Positions 27,998-35,100 of a stretch of DNA of 64,000 nucleotides are shown here, one piece after another. Position 1 is the stretch's first letter, and the number at the start of each line of letters is the position of its first letter. Made by a program: the position numbers and the translations under genes. The notes under the pieces are model-generated. The model was not told the origin of the DNA. It searched no databases and saw only the letters and a list, made by a program, of their open reading frames with translations. The stretch is from Kandleria vitulina DSM 20405 (GTDB lineage: Bacteria; Bacillota_I; Bacilli_A; Erysipelotrichales; Coprobacillaceae): assembly GCF_000702065.1 (NCBI RefSeq), contig NZ_JNKN01000004.1, forward strand, positions 43,964-107,963, given 5' to 3'.

Positions 27998-28404
27998 TAA
28001 CTTACGACCTTATGTAAGATCCCATTGATGAATTTGTAAGAACCTTCATCACAGAAAGATTTTGCATTGATGACAGCTTCGTTGATGACAACTCTTTCAT
28101 CAGTTTCAGTATCAAGGATTTCAGCAGTAGCTACTAGTAAAATAGCCTGTTCCATTTTGCTTAGACGATCAAAAGTCCAACCTCTCTTTAAATACTTTTC
28201 AATAAGTTTGATATATGATTCTTTATTTTTTAATACAATATCAATAAGAGATTCACAGAATGTCATGGCTGATAACCCTTCTTTTAGTACATCATCATGT
28301 TTTACATAATTCATGATATCCTGTTTATCAGCACCAACTGCTAAATTCTGATATATACCAATAATTGCTTTTTCTCTTGCAACTTGTCTAACTGTTTTTT
28401 TCAT
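27997..28404 (-). CDS. nusB: Transcription antitermination factor NusB
   Basis: 135-residue helical protein that binds boxA RNA with S10 and promotes rRNA antitermination. The motifs RQVAREKAIIGIYQNL and ERVVINEAVINAKSFCDEGSYKFINGIL are characteristic. The start is the ATG at 28404, 10 nt after a GGAGGT site; the ATG at 28428 lies upstream of that site. It sits between the Asp23 gene and xseA as in Bacillus, except that folD is missing. Confidence 0.94.
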   Translation of the reverse strand: MKKTVRQVAREKAIIGIYQNLAVGADKQDIMNYVKHDDVLKEGLSAMTFCESLIDIVLKNKESYIKLIEKYLKRGWTFDRLSKMEQAILLVATAEILDTETDERVVINEAVINAKSFCDEGSYKFINGILHKVVS

Positions 28405-28467
28405 ATTTTCAAAGACCTCCGTAAACATTGATATTCTATCATAGTCTTATAAAAAAAGGAATGAAAG

Positions 28468-28504
28468 ATAAAAAAGAAAAGCAAGAAAATGACTCGCTTT
28501 TCTT
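28468..28504 (-). terminator. Terminator after the Asp23 gene
   Basis: AAGAAAAGC (28474-28482) pairs with GCTTTTCTT (28496-28504), and a - strand T-tract follows. The stem covers the last codons of the Asp23 gene. Confidence 0.65.
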
Positions 28505-28847
28505 AGAATTCAATATTAACAACTACAATATCAATTGTTTTTACACTTACGTTTGTATAATTCTTAATTGATGATGCAATTTTTCTCTGAATTTCTTTAG
28601 TTTTTTCAGAGACATTTGTGCCATATTTTACACTGATATGAACTGTAATATAAACTTCATTATGATCAATACGACAGCTGACAAGATTTTTTGTTCCTGA
28701 AATTGAAAAGCCCTTTGTCTTATCCAAGCTTACATCTGGATCTTCTTCAAAGACCTGTTTAACAATGATATCGAAGACCTGTACGCTCATCATGATATCG
28801 CCATTAATTGGACTTTCCTTGTATGTGTAATATTCGATATTAGCCAT
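28503..28847 (-). CDS. Asp23/Gls24 family protein
   Basis: 114-residue Asp23/Gls24 (DUF322) protein. The family forms small alpha-beta domains linked to envelope stress; the member next to nusB (YqhY in Bacillus) affects acetyl-CoA carboxylase regulation. Visible features are the INGDIMMSVQVFDIIVKQV start and the YITVHISVKYGTNVSEKTKE strand-helix unit. It has its own promoter and terminator. The efp-asp23-nusB order supports orthology with YqhY. Confidence 0.9.
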   Translation of the reverse strand: MANIEYYTYKESPINGDIMMSVQVFDIIVKQVFEEDPDVSLDKTKGFSISGTKNLVSCRIDHNEVYITVHISVKYGTNVSEKTKEIQRKIASSIKNYTNVSVKTIDIVVVNIEF

Positions 28848-28872
28848 ATGATATACCTCTCTTTACCTTTTT

Positions 28873-28901
28873 ATTGTATAAGAAAATGAAACTGATTACA
28901 A
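28873..28901 (-). promoter_or_regulatory. Promoter of the Asp23 gene
   Basis: On the - strand TTGTAA (28896-28901) and TACAAT (28873-28878) are spaced by 17 bp. An AGAGAGG ribosome site follows before the ATG at 28847. Confidence 0.65.
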
Positions 28902-28916
28902 GACTCTTTAATGATA

Positions 28917-28944
28917 CAAAAAAAGAGCTTATGATTAAGCTCTT
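28917..28944 (-). terminator. Terminator of efp
   Basis: AAGAGCTTA (28923-28931) pairs with TAAGCTCTT around a 3-4 nt loop, with a - strand T7 run after it. It overlaps the last efp codons. Confidence 0.8.
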
Positions 28945-29492
28945 CCTACATATTTACCGTCAGTTGTGTTAACAATAACAGTTTCACCTTCACTGATGAA
29001 TAAAGGAACTCTGATAGAGAATCCAGTTTCAATTACAGCGTTCTTAGTAGCACCTGTTGCAGTATCACCTTTAACTGCAGGTTCTGCTTCAATGATCTTG
29101 AATGGAACATTGACTGGTAAAGCTACACCTAATACTTCACCTTCGAACTGAGTAATTTCAACTTCATCAGATTCTTTCATGAAGTTCATTTCCCAAGTTA
29201 AGTTTTCAGATGAAATTTCAATCTGATCATATGTTTCAGTATCCATGAATACTAACATGCCACCATTGTCATATAAGTACTGCATTTTTCTCTTTTCGAT
29301 ATGTGCTCTTGCAACTTTTTCACTGTTACCGAAAGTAGTTTCAGTAGTTGTTCCAGTTCTCATATTCTTCATTTTAACACGAATATTTGCAGCTGCTCTT
29401 GCAGTCTTGTTATGAGAGTATTCTAATACTACAAATAAATTTCCGTCAAGCTGGAAAGTCATTCCAGGTCTTAAATCACCAACATTAATCAT
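28935..29492 (-). CDS. efp: Elongation factor P
   Basis: 185 residues, normal length, with three beta-barrel domains. It relieves ribosome stalling at polyproline. Domain I begins NVGDLRPGMTFQLDGNLFVV; the loop that reaches the peptidyl-transferase centre reads SHNKTARAAANIRVK. At the position of the modified lysine in Bacillus and E. coli, an ungapped comparison puts Arg32. The C-terminal signature ETGFSIRVPLFISEGETVIVNT... is intact. A strong promoter precedes it and a terminator follows, so it is monocistronic between comG and asp23. Confidence 0.96.
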   Translation of the reverse strand: MINVGDLRPGMTFQLDGNLFVVLEYSHNKTARAAANIRVKMKNMRTGTTTETTFGNSEKVARAHIEKRKMQYLYDNGGMLVFMDTETYDQIEISSENLTWEMNFMKESDEVEITQFEGEVLGVALPVNVPFKIIEAEPAVKGDTATGATKNAVIETGFSIRVPLFISEGETVIVNTTDGKYVGRA

Positions 29493-29526
29493 CGTAATGA
29501 TCTCCTTTCAAGTTTTTACCGTAGAC

Positions 29527-29555
29527 ATTATAGCAAAATAATGCCTTAATGTAAA
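29527..29555 (-). promoter_or_regulatory. Promoter of efp
   Basis: TTTACA (rc of 29550-29555) and TATAAT (rc of 29527-29532) are spaced by exactly 17 bp on the - strand, 35 bp upstream of the efp start. Confidence 0.8.
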
Positions 29556-29589
29556 AGCCTTATTCAAGAAAGATGAAGAATATAATCAA

Positions 29590-29967
29590 TTAGGCCTTAT
29601 ACTTCAGTTTTCTTACTCTTTGATCATCCACATAGATTTCAAGATAAAGCGAGTATTGACCTGATTTAAGCTTAATCTGTGATTCAATGAGATAGTAATC
29701 TCCCATATTATCAACTGTATAATGAATAGATTCTTCATTATTTCGTATTGTTCCAGATAAAAGCATATCTGTAGCCATTGTTTTCTTAAAGAAATAAACA
29801 AGTTCAATTTCTACTAATCTTCTTTGATTTAAAATCTTTTCTTGTCCATAAAGAAGAATCGTACTACGAACAATCATTGATATGGAAAGAATAAAATGTA
29901 GCAGTACTAAAAAGATGATCAATACAATCTGTAGAATACTGCCATTGTTGTTGCGTAGTTTCTTCAT
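29590..29967 (-). CDS. comGG: ComGG-like minor pseudopilin
   Basis: 125-residue protein with one N-terminal hydrophobic helix (SILQIVLIIFLVLLHFILSISMIV) and a ~95-residue beta-rich outer part, in the last position of the comG operon. ComGG proteins lack a strict prepilin consensus, as here. I chose the ATG at 29967 because a GGAGAG site lies just upstream. The overlap with comGF is unusually long, about 100 bp. Assigned mainly by operon position and topology. Confidence 0.7.
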   Translation of the reverse strand: MKKLRNNNGSILQIVLIIFLVLLHFILSISMIVRSTILLYGQEKILNQRRLVEIELVYFFKKTMATDMLLSGTIRNNEESIHYTVDNMGDYYLIESQIKLKSGQYSLYLEIYVDDQRVRKLKYKA

Positions 29968-30340
29968 CGCTTTTCTCTCCATGATACAAGTTGCCGATAA
30001 GATAAGTATAAGAATGATGATTTCTTTCTAGTCCTAAATAGATATAGTTGTTTTTAACATAGAAGTTAGCACAATCAATATTGGTAATCAGTGTTTCATA
30101 GCCCGGTCTTTTTACAAGTCGATGATTGTCATATTCGATGATGTTTTTCTCTTTATCTTCATCTTCATAGATCAGCTGATCATTTACTTCTTTAATATCC
30201 CCTGCAAGCAGGTACTCACTCACCTGTTTTACACCAATGGAAATATCAAAGTCATGATCAGCTTTCTTTATTTTTACAAGATGCAAGATGGAAGTCATAT
30301 TGACGACTATCAATAATGTTATTGATAAAGAAAGGAGCAC
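29864..30340 (-). CDS. comGF: ComGF-like minor pseudopilin, start region anomalous
   Basis: Minor pseudopilin of the competence pilus. The first normal start codon is GTG at 30340, but the prepilin motif RRGFTLIEV lies upstream in the same frame (to 30361), and the frame stays open to a stop at 30380-30382. The only initiators there are a rare ATC at 30373, 10 nt after GGGGAG, or an ATG at 30381-30383 that is one base out of frame: removing one A from the A4 tract gives MIQIRSRRGFTLIEV. At the other end the gene runs ~100 bp into comGG. True ends are uncertain; product assignment is by motif and position. Confidence 0.65.
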   Translation of the reverse strand: MLLSLSITLLIVVNMTSILHLVKIKKADHDFDISIGVKQVSEYLLAGDIKEVNDQLIYEDEDKEKNIIEYDNHRLVKRPGYETLITNIDCANFYVKNNYIYLGLERNHHSYTYLIGNLYHGEKSDEETTQQQWQYSTDCIDHLFSTATFYSFHINDCS

Positions 30341-30345
30341 TTCGA

Positions 30346-30555
30346 TTAACGTAAATCCTCTACGAGATCTGATTTTGGATCATCTCCCCTGCTTTTTAAT
30401 TCAATTTTCTGATTTTCTTTCCTGTTTTCTTTGATCTTATACATACTTCTATTTTGAATGGTCAATAATGACACAAAGAAGATAATCAAAGTAACATAGA
30501 TAGAAAAAGCAAACAATGCTTCAATAAGTGTCATTCCCCTATTGTTCTTCCACAT
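30346..30555 (-). CDS. comGE: ComGE-like minor pseudopilin
   Basis: 69-residue short pseudopilin. The N-terminus MWKNNRGMTLIEALFAFSIYV carries the prepilin peptidase site (Gly before MTLIEAL) and a single hydrophobic helix; the rest is charged (ENRKENQKIELKSRGDD). Start overlaps the end of comGD. It is somewhat shorter than typical ComGE. Exported and processed by ComC outside this window. Confidence 0.7.
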   Translation of the reverse strand: MWKNNRGMTLIEALFAFSIYVTLIIFFVSLLTIQNRSMYKIKENRKENQKIELKSRGDDPKSDLVEDLR

Positions 30556-30943
30556 AAAAAGTACCTGATCCTAATTGAAAAATAAAATCATAGCGCTTAT
30601 GAGGCGTTTCTAGCTTTATGGTTTTGGCATGCTTGATTCTTCCGGTATTATTGTAGCTGAAATGATGACATGCTAAAAAGCGATAGCCCTGTCCTAAATG
30701 AATTTCACGGTTCATATGTTCACTATAGATATGCAGTGATTTATCTGAAACATCTACATCGGTGGTTTCTTTTTTTGTGCTTGCATGCATCCTCGCGTAG
30801 GTAAGTACATTGACAATCAAGTTCAGCTCTTCATCATCGCTTACCTTTGGAAGTCGACAAGTAAAGCCAAATGCTGATAGGATTAGTATTACTGATAAAC
30901 TCAGCAGCATTTCTACAAGGGTAAACCCTTTTCTATTTAACAT
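30539..30943 (-). CDS. comGD: ComGD-like minor pseudopilin
   Basis: 134-residue type IV prepilin-like protein: NRKGFTLVEMLLSLSVILIL holds the cleavage site Gly-Phe and the hydrophobic helix, followed by a GspH/FimT-like globular part with RMHASTKKETTDVDVS and ending GSGTFYVEE. Either ATG at 30943 or at 30955 could be used; I chose 30943 as it starts six residues from the cleavage site. It overlaps comGC and comGE, so translation is coupled through the operon. Confidence 0.78.
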   Translation of the reverse strand: MLNRKGFTLVEMLLSLSVILILSAFGFTCRLPKVSDDEELNLIVNVLTYARMHASTKKETTDVDVSDKSLHIYSEHMNREIHLGQGYRFLACHHFSYNNTGRIKHAKTIKLETPHKRYDFIFQLGSGTFYVEEQ

Positions 30944-31238
30944 AGGCCTGTCCATCACTTATATAGATTGATTTGCCATTAGGACAAGTCGCCTGTTTTT
31001 CTGTTAGATAAGGCTTGCTGCCAGATGTCAATTGACTGATGCTTGTTGGCAACTGTTCATGTTCTATTTCATATAAGATAATCTGCGAGTTGACAACTTC
31101 GATCTGTGCCTTGCAGCTCTTATTTTTAACAATATCATTTTTGCTTGTTACATAAGGTATAACCAGCAATAAGATAACAAGGATTATCGATAAACAAAAA
31201 ATCAGTTCAATAAGTGTAAAGCCCATATTTCTTTTCAT
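30933..31238 (-). CDS. comGC: ComGC-like major pseudopilin
   Basis: 101-residue major subunit of the competence (type IV-like) pilus. MKRNMGFTLIELIFCLSIILVI has the prepilin cleavage site before Phe with the conserved Glu5; the CKAQIEVVNSQIILYEIEHEQLP and TCPNGKSIYI segments match ComGC, including two Cys that could form the subunit disulfide. It is preceded by an AGGAGG site. Pilus retraction pulls DNA through the wall to ComEA/ComEC. Confidence 0.88.
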   Translation of the reverse strand: MKRNMGFTLIELIFCLSIILVILLLVIPYVTSKNDIVKNKSCKAQIEVVNSQIILYEIEHEQLPTSISQLTSGSKPYLTEKQATCPNGKSIYISDGQAYVK

Positions 31239-31252
31239 AAAAGCTTCCTCCT

Positions 31253-32251
31253 TTAAAGATCTCCAATTATATTCATAAGTGGCAATACAGCCGCAAGATA
31301 GATTGAAATCACAAATATCGCAACGAAACTATAGACTGCTGGAACAACAATTTTGACCATTTTATTGATACGTACATGAACCCATTCCAAAGTTAAATCT
31401 ATATACCCCTGCAGTGATTTTACATCTTGAGGACTCTGTAAAAAAAGCTTATACATAAGTATAAACAGTGGATCAAAATATTCGAGATTGTACATTCCTT
31501 CTTCAAACGATAGACCATTGTTCATTTTCGTATAAATTTCATAGATCATAATCTTAATATCACTGTGATTCATCTTCTCATTAAGCAATTTCATAATTGA
31601 ATGTGCATCAATATGATCCTTTAATAACTCATTAAAATACACCGCAAACTTTAATGTAAAATACTTCTGCAAAAGAACCTTGATGCCTTTGACTTTAAGA
31701 TACTTTTCAATGATCAGATACTTCTTATTCTTCAAGGCATAAAGAAGATAAAGAAACAGAAACGTTATCACAATAAATGAAACTATAAATAGAATAGGAA
31801 TCATTTTCATGATATAGATCATTACAATTAACAAGAAAGGACGTTCAACTGAAAAAGAATCAAAAAGCATTGATACTTTTGGAAACAGAATAGTTGTCGC
31901 AAAGATAGAAAAACCAATCATAAATACAATTAACATCAATGGATAAGTCATATCCTTGCGTAGCTGCTTCTTTATTTCTTTTACATGATCACAAATATCA
32001 AGACTGTTCTTAATTGCTAAAGCAAGAGTAAAACGTTCTGAGAAGAAGTCAAAGAATTCAAGAAACAGTGTAGGCAGTGGTGCTTCCATAATAATCTCTT
32101 TGACATCCATTCCTATTTTCATTTGATCTATCATTGTATCTACATAAGGAAAACGTGTGATATCCTCACAGATCAGTAAGGTTTCTTCTAGTCCATAACC
32201 CTGTTTTAATAACATATAAAAGGTTCTTAAAAAGAAATAATCTTTATCCAT
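31253..32251 (-). CDS. comGB: ComGB-like pilus membrane platform protein
   Basis: 332-residue type II secretion F-family membrane protein. Two GspF repeats each end in a hydrophobic helix pair; helices lie around residues 103-125 (YPLMLIVFMIGFSIFATTIL), 140-170 and 300-328. The repeat motif GLEETLLICEDI and NGLSFEEGMYNLEYFDPLF are typical. It anchors the ATPase and pseudopilins. Overlaps the comGA end by 8 bp. Confidence 0.87.
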   Translation of the reverse strand: MDKDYFFLRTFYMLLKQGYGLEETLLICEDITRFPYVDTMIDQMKIGMDVKEIIMEAPLPTLFLEFFDFFSERFTLALAIKNSLDICDHVKEIKKQLRKDMTYPLMLIVFMIGFSIFATTILFPKVSMLFDSFSVERPFLLIVMIYIMKMIPILFIVSFIVITFLFLYLLYALKNKKYLIIEKYLKVKGIKVLLQKYFTLKFAVYFNELLKDHIDAHSIMKLLNEKMNHSDIKIMIYEIYTKMNNGLSFEEGMYNLEYFDPLFILMYKLFLQSPQDVKSLQGYIDLTLEWVHVRINKMVKIVVPAVYSFVAIFVISIYLAAVLPLMNIIGDL

Positions 32252-33230
32252 TCAGTTCTTCCTCAAAAAGATAACGATCATAATGTTTCTTATTAACAAG
32301 CATCAAAGCATTCTCTTTGAAAGTATGATAGTTTACTTCACGATTATGAAGAAAGACATCTATTTCTTTTTTCGTTAATATCTCTGGTAAAAGAATGACC
32401 TTGTGCTGTTTTTCATCATATTTGATTTTTTGAGAAGCAATACCAATCAGAATATCCTGCAGGTCTGAAAGACTCACTTTCATATTTAATAATCGCTTAA
32501 TGACAAGCAATGCGGATGAAGCGTGGATTGTACTTAATACAAGATGTCCCGTTAATGCGCATGTCACTGCTAATGCAGCAGTCTTTTCATCACGAATTTC
32601 TCCAATCATGATAACATCAGGATCATGTCTTAATATTTGTCTTAGTGTATCAAAGTACGTAATGCCTAATGATTCATTAATTTGAATCTGTAGACAGTGA
32701 TCCTTGATCATTTCAATAGGATCTTCAAGCGTAATGACATTTTTTCCACCCATTTCAATAATACGATCAAGAAGTGCATAAAGCGTTGTCGATTTCCCGC
32801 TTCCAGTAGCTCCACTTACAAGAAATAGACCAGATTGCTTATGACATATTTCATTGAGAAATCTTGAATAATCTCCTACTTCTGATAATTCATTGATTGT
32901 TATTTTTTCATGATTATTCAATATTCTTATAACTATGCTTTCAAAATCAATGCCTGGAAGATAAGAAACACGAAGAAAGTAGATATGATCACTAATATAA
33001 TAATTAAAAGAACCTGTCTGAGGCATCAGACGATAGTTTACGTTGATAAAGGACTTATATTTTATATAATTCATGATCCTTTCTCCTAATTGTTTATCAT
33101 AAGTCTGATAGTGCCTTAACTGTCCATAAATACGATAATAAATCGCTAAGTCTTTCTTTAATTTCATATGAATATCTGTTGCTTCATTTTTCAATGCCTT
33201 ATAGATCAGAGTTTCAAATAATTCATCCAT
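32244..33230 (-). CDS. comGA: ComGA-like competence pilus ATPase
   Basis: 328-residue GspE/PilB-type traffic ATPase that powers pseudopilus assembly. The N-terminal part has EATDIHMKLKKDLAIYYRIYGQL. Walker A GATGSGKST is near residue 142, the Asp box LEDPIE near 168 and Walker B DPDVIMIGEIRDEKTA near 203, with a His box GHLVLSTIHAS. The tetracysteine zinc motif of PilB is absent, as in ComGA. First gene of the comG operon; its upstream region has a -10 but no clear -35, consistent with activator-dependent competence control (inference). Confidence 0.92.
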   Translation of the reverse strand: MDELFETLIYKALKNEATDIHMKLKKDLAIYYRIYGQLRHYQTYDKQLGERIMNYIKYKSFINVNYRLMPQTGSFNYYISDHIYFLRVSYLPGIDFESIVIRILNNHEKITINELSEVGDYSRFLNEICHKQSGLFLVSGATGSGKSTTLYALLDRIIEMGGKNVITLEDPIEMIKDHCLQIQINESLGITYFDTLRQILRHDPDVIMIGEIRDEKTAALAVTCALTGHLVLSTIHASSALLVIKRLLNMKVSLSDLQDILIGIASQKIKYDEKQHKVILLPEILTKKEIDVFLHNREVNYHTFKENALMLVNKKHYDRYLFEEELNG

Positions 33231-33246
33231 AAAATCATCTCCTATT

Positions 33247-33252
33247 ATTATA
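33247..33252 (-). promoter_or_regulatory. Possible -10 of the comG operon
   Basis: TATAAT on the - strand (rc of 33247-33252), 17 bp upstream of the comGA start, and an AGGAGATG site follows. The 17-bp upstream position is A-rich with no recognisable -35, so any promoter here probably needs an activator. Confidence 0.35.
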
Positions 33253-33287
33253 TTCTTGATAATGGATTTTTTTTCTCATAAAAAATA

Positions 33288-33317
33288 AAAACAATTCAGA
33301 TTTTTTTGAATTGTTTT
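33288..33317 (-). terminator. Terminator-like hairpin upstream of comGA
   Basis: AAAACAATTCA (33288-33298) pairs perfectly with TGAATTGTTTT (33307-33317). The T-rich tract follows on the - strand, so it would stop transcription entering comGA from the island side. It probably marks the last chromosomal sequence before the island. Confidence 0.6.
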
Positions 33318-33330
33318 ATCAGTAGATAGT

Positions 33331-33354
33331 AATGTAATTCTCTAAATAAAAATG
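33331..33354 (+). repeat. Left copy of the imperfect direct repeat flanking the island
   Basis: AATGTAATTCTC followed by TAAATAAAAATG; the right copy at 42780-42803 has the same first 12 bases and then AAAATAAAAAGG. The two agree at about 21 of 23 positions allowing one gap. It lies exactly where the ABC-3C effector frame loses its start. Confidence 0.5.
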
Positions 33355-34188
33355 GATATAACCCCTTTTCATTTGGAGCTATAGCAAGTAATACAATAGA
33401 TAAGATATGTAGAGGAACTGATGAATTCCCAAAAAAGCATGCTCAAGCTATAGTTAAAAACTTAAGATCCCCTCTAGCTTTTGCAGACTTGTTGAATGAG
33501 CATATTAATGATGATCGTTTAGACGATTTAGTAGCACAGTTGAATATAATAGAAAATAAACTAATAGATCCCATGCTTGCATTTAATTATCTACAAGATT
33601 GGTTCATTTCATTTCTAAAGAATCGTGCTCTTATTAATTCTCAAAATCAAACCCTCGTAAATATTGTAAAAATACGTGAAGTCTCTGAGTATAATGGAAT
33701 GATTTATGTAGATGGAAAAGAATTAAAAATTTCTAAAGATTTATCTAGCCAAGAGGTTGATACTGATATGCTTCCATATAAACATGAACTATTAAGAGCG
33801 TACGGAGATGCAGAAAATACAACTGTCAAAACTGAAAGTGAACTTAATAATATACCTGAAATGTATTTGATGGATTACAAAGAGCAAAGACATAATTTTT
33901 TAAATGCTGAATATGTACGAAGATCTTTCAGAGAAATATTTGTTGATGCTGATGCAAACTTCGATATTTTGAAGAATGAGCTTATTAAAAACCTTAATAA
34001 AGTAAGAGGACCTTTTGAAAATGGATACGATAAGGAGTGCAAAGTTTTAGATAGAGCAACATTAGCACCGCTTGATAAATCACTATTATTTAAAAAAAAC
34101 AAATCTTATTGGTTATGACGAACGCTTAGGTCTCTGTCATATGTTAGTTAACGATGGAAAGTTAAAATGGGTAGAAGAACATGAGTAA
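33333..34188 (+). pseudogene. ABC-three-component (ABC-3C) effector-like gene, no start codon and frameshifted
   Basis: The reading frame opens after a stop at 33330-33332 and reads GYNPFSFGAIASNTIDKI, PLAFADLLNEHI and LAFNYLQDWFISFLKNRA, resembling the C-terminal region of ABC-3C defence effectors. It has no ATG or ribosome site in frame; the first allowed start is TTG 33489. The frame stops at 34116-34118, but dropping one A from the A8 tract at 34092-34099 continues it as GYDERLGLCHMLVNDGKLKW, ending at 34188. That end overlaps the next gene's ATG (34181), as expected in an intact operon. It is therefore a decayed gene, truncated at its left end and broken by one base. Confidence 0.6.
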
Positions 34189-34621
34189 CGTACTTTTTAA
34201 TATGCCTTTTGAATATGCAATGCGACTTTTAATGATATTAGGAGCAGATTATCAATCTGAATTCAGTTCATCAAGACTAGCTTCACTGGATTTTATGATT
34301 ACATATTCCAAGTATTTTAAAATAAATGAAATAAATTTGCACCCGGATAGTCAATACAAGTTTAGTGAGTATGCTGCAAGATTACAAATTCTCTCTTCAG
34401 CAATTAATTATCTCGTTGTAAATAACTTAATTAATGTTCAAGATTCACAAGAAGGTTTTCTATATAAAATTAATGAAAGAGGATTAACAATATATTTCCA
34501 AGTTGAATCCGAATACTATGATACCTATGCTCTTATTGCATCGGATACTATTGAAAAAATGAAACGCTTTACTAATCAATTACTTGTCGAACACATCAGA
34601 GAGCGAAGATACGGAAGGTAA
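34181..34621 (+). CDS. ABC-3C middle component-like protein
   Basis: 146-residue protein resembling the middle component of ABC-three-component systems, a winged-helix adaptor thought to link the ATPase and effector. Evidence is the FEYAMRLLMILGA start, the LDFMITYSKYFKINEINLHPD segment, a wing-like helix region (QILSSAINYLVVNNLINVQD) and GFLYKINERGLTIYFQVES. It appears intact. It overlaps the end of the broken effector by 8 bp and is followed by the truncated ATPase after 2 bp. Without intact partners it is probably non-functional. Family call is from memory of the motif pattern. Confidence 0.6.
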   Translation: MSNVLFNMPFEYAMRLLMILGADYQSEFSSSRLASLDFMITYSKYFKINEINLHPDSQYKFSEYAARLQILSSAINYLVVNNLINVQDSQEGFLYKINERGLTIYFQVESEYYDTYALIASDTIEKMKRFTNQLLVEHIRERRYGR

Positions 34622-34623
34622 CA

Positions 34624-35040
34624 ATGATGAGTTTTTATTTTAAAAAATTAACTATTTCAGGTATAGGAAAGCCTGAGCCTGTTATTGAATTTAATGAAAA
34701 TTTGAATATCATCCATGGTCGATCAAATACAGGTAAAACTAGAATGTTAAAATGCCTAGATTATGTAATGGAATCTAAGGACTTTCCTCTAGATGAAAGA
34801 TTGGGATATAACACTATAACAGTTGATGTTTGTACATCTACCAATGAAATAATTACATTTATGCGCATCGACACTGATAACCTTATAAATCATAGAAATG
34901 AAGGACAAGTCATTATTGTTGAAAATACTAAAAATTTACCAACTTTAAATTACGATCAAGAAGGTATAAATATTCTCTCTTTTACACATGACAAAGAAAA
35001 AGGTCGTTATGGATTACTCCCAGACGTATTTGAAGATTAA
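34624..35040 (+). pseudogene. Truncated ABC-3C-type ATPase
   Basis: 138 residues that contain only the N-terminal half of an SMC/AAA-like ATPase: YFKKLTISGIGKPEP, FNENLNIIHGRSNTGKTRML with Walker A, then a strand-rich part. Signature, Walker B and the coiled coil expected for such a protein of several hundred residues are missing; the frame stops just before the long terminator at 35049. I read it as cut off by the rearrangement that brought in the BrxL operon. A short active form is unlikely. Confidence 0.6.
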
Positions 35041-35048
35041 ATTTGCAA

Positions 35049-35094
35049 AAAAAGCTCTCCAAACACTGAATCGTCAGTGCTTAGAGAGCTTTTT
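35049..35094. terminator. Two-part bidirectional terminator
   Basis: Outer stem AAAAAGCTCTC (35049-35059) / GAGAGCTTTTT (35084-35094) is perfect. An inner stem AAACACTGA / TCAGTGCTT has one mismatch around ATCG. T-tracts occur on both strands. It ends the - strand BrxL operon seven bases before the GIY-YIG stop codon. Confidence 0.85.
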
Positions 35095-35100
35095 ATATTA

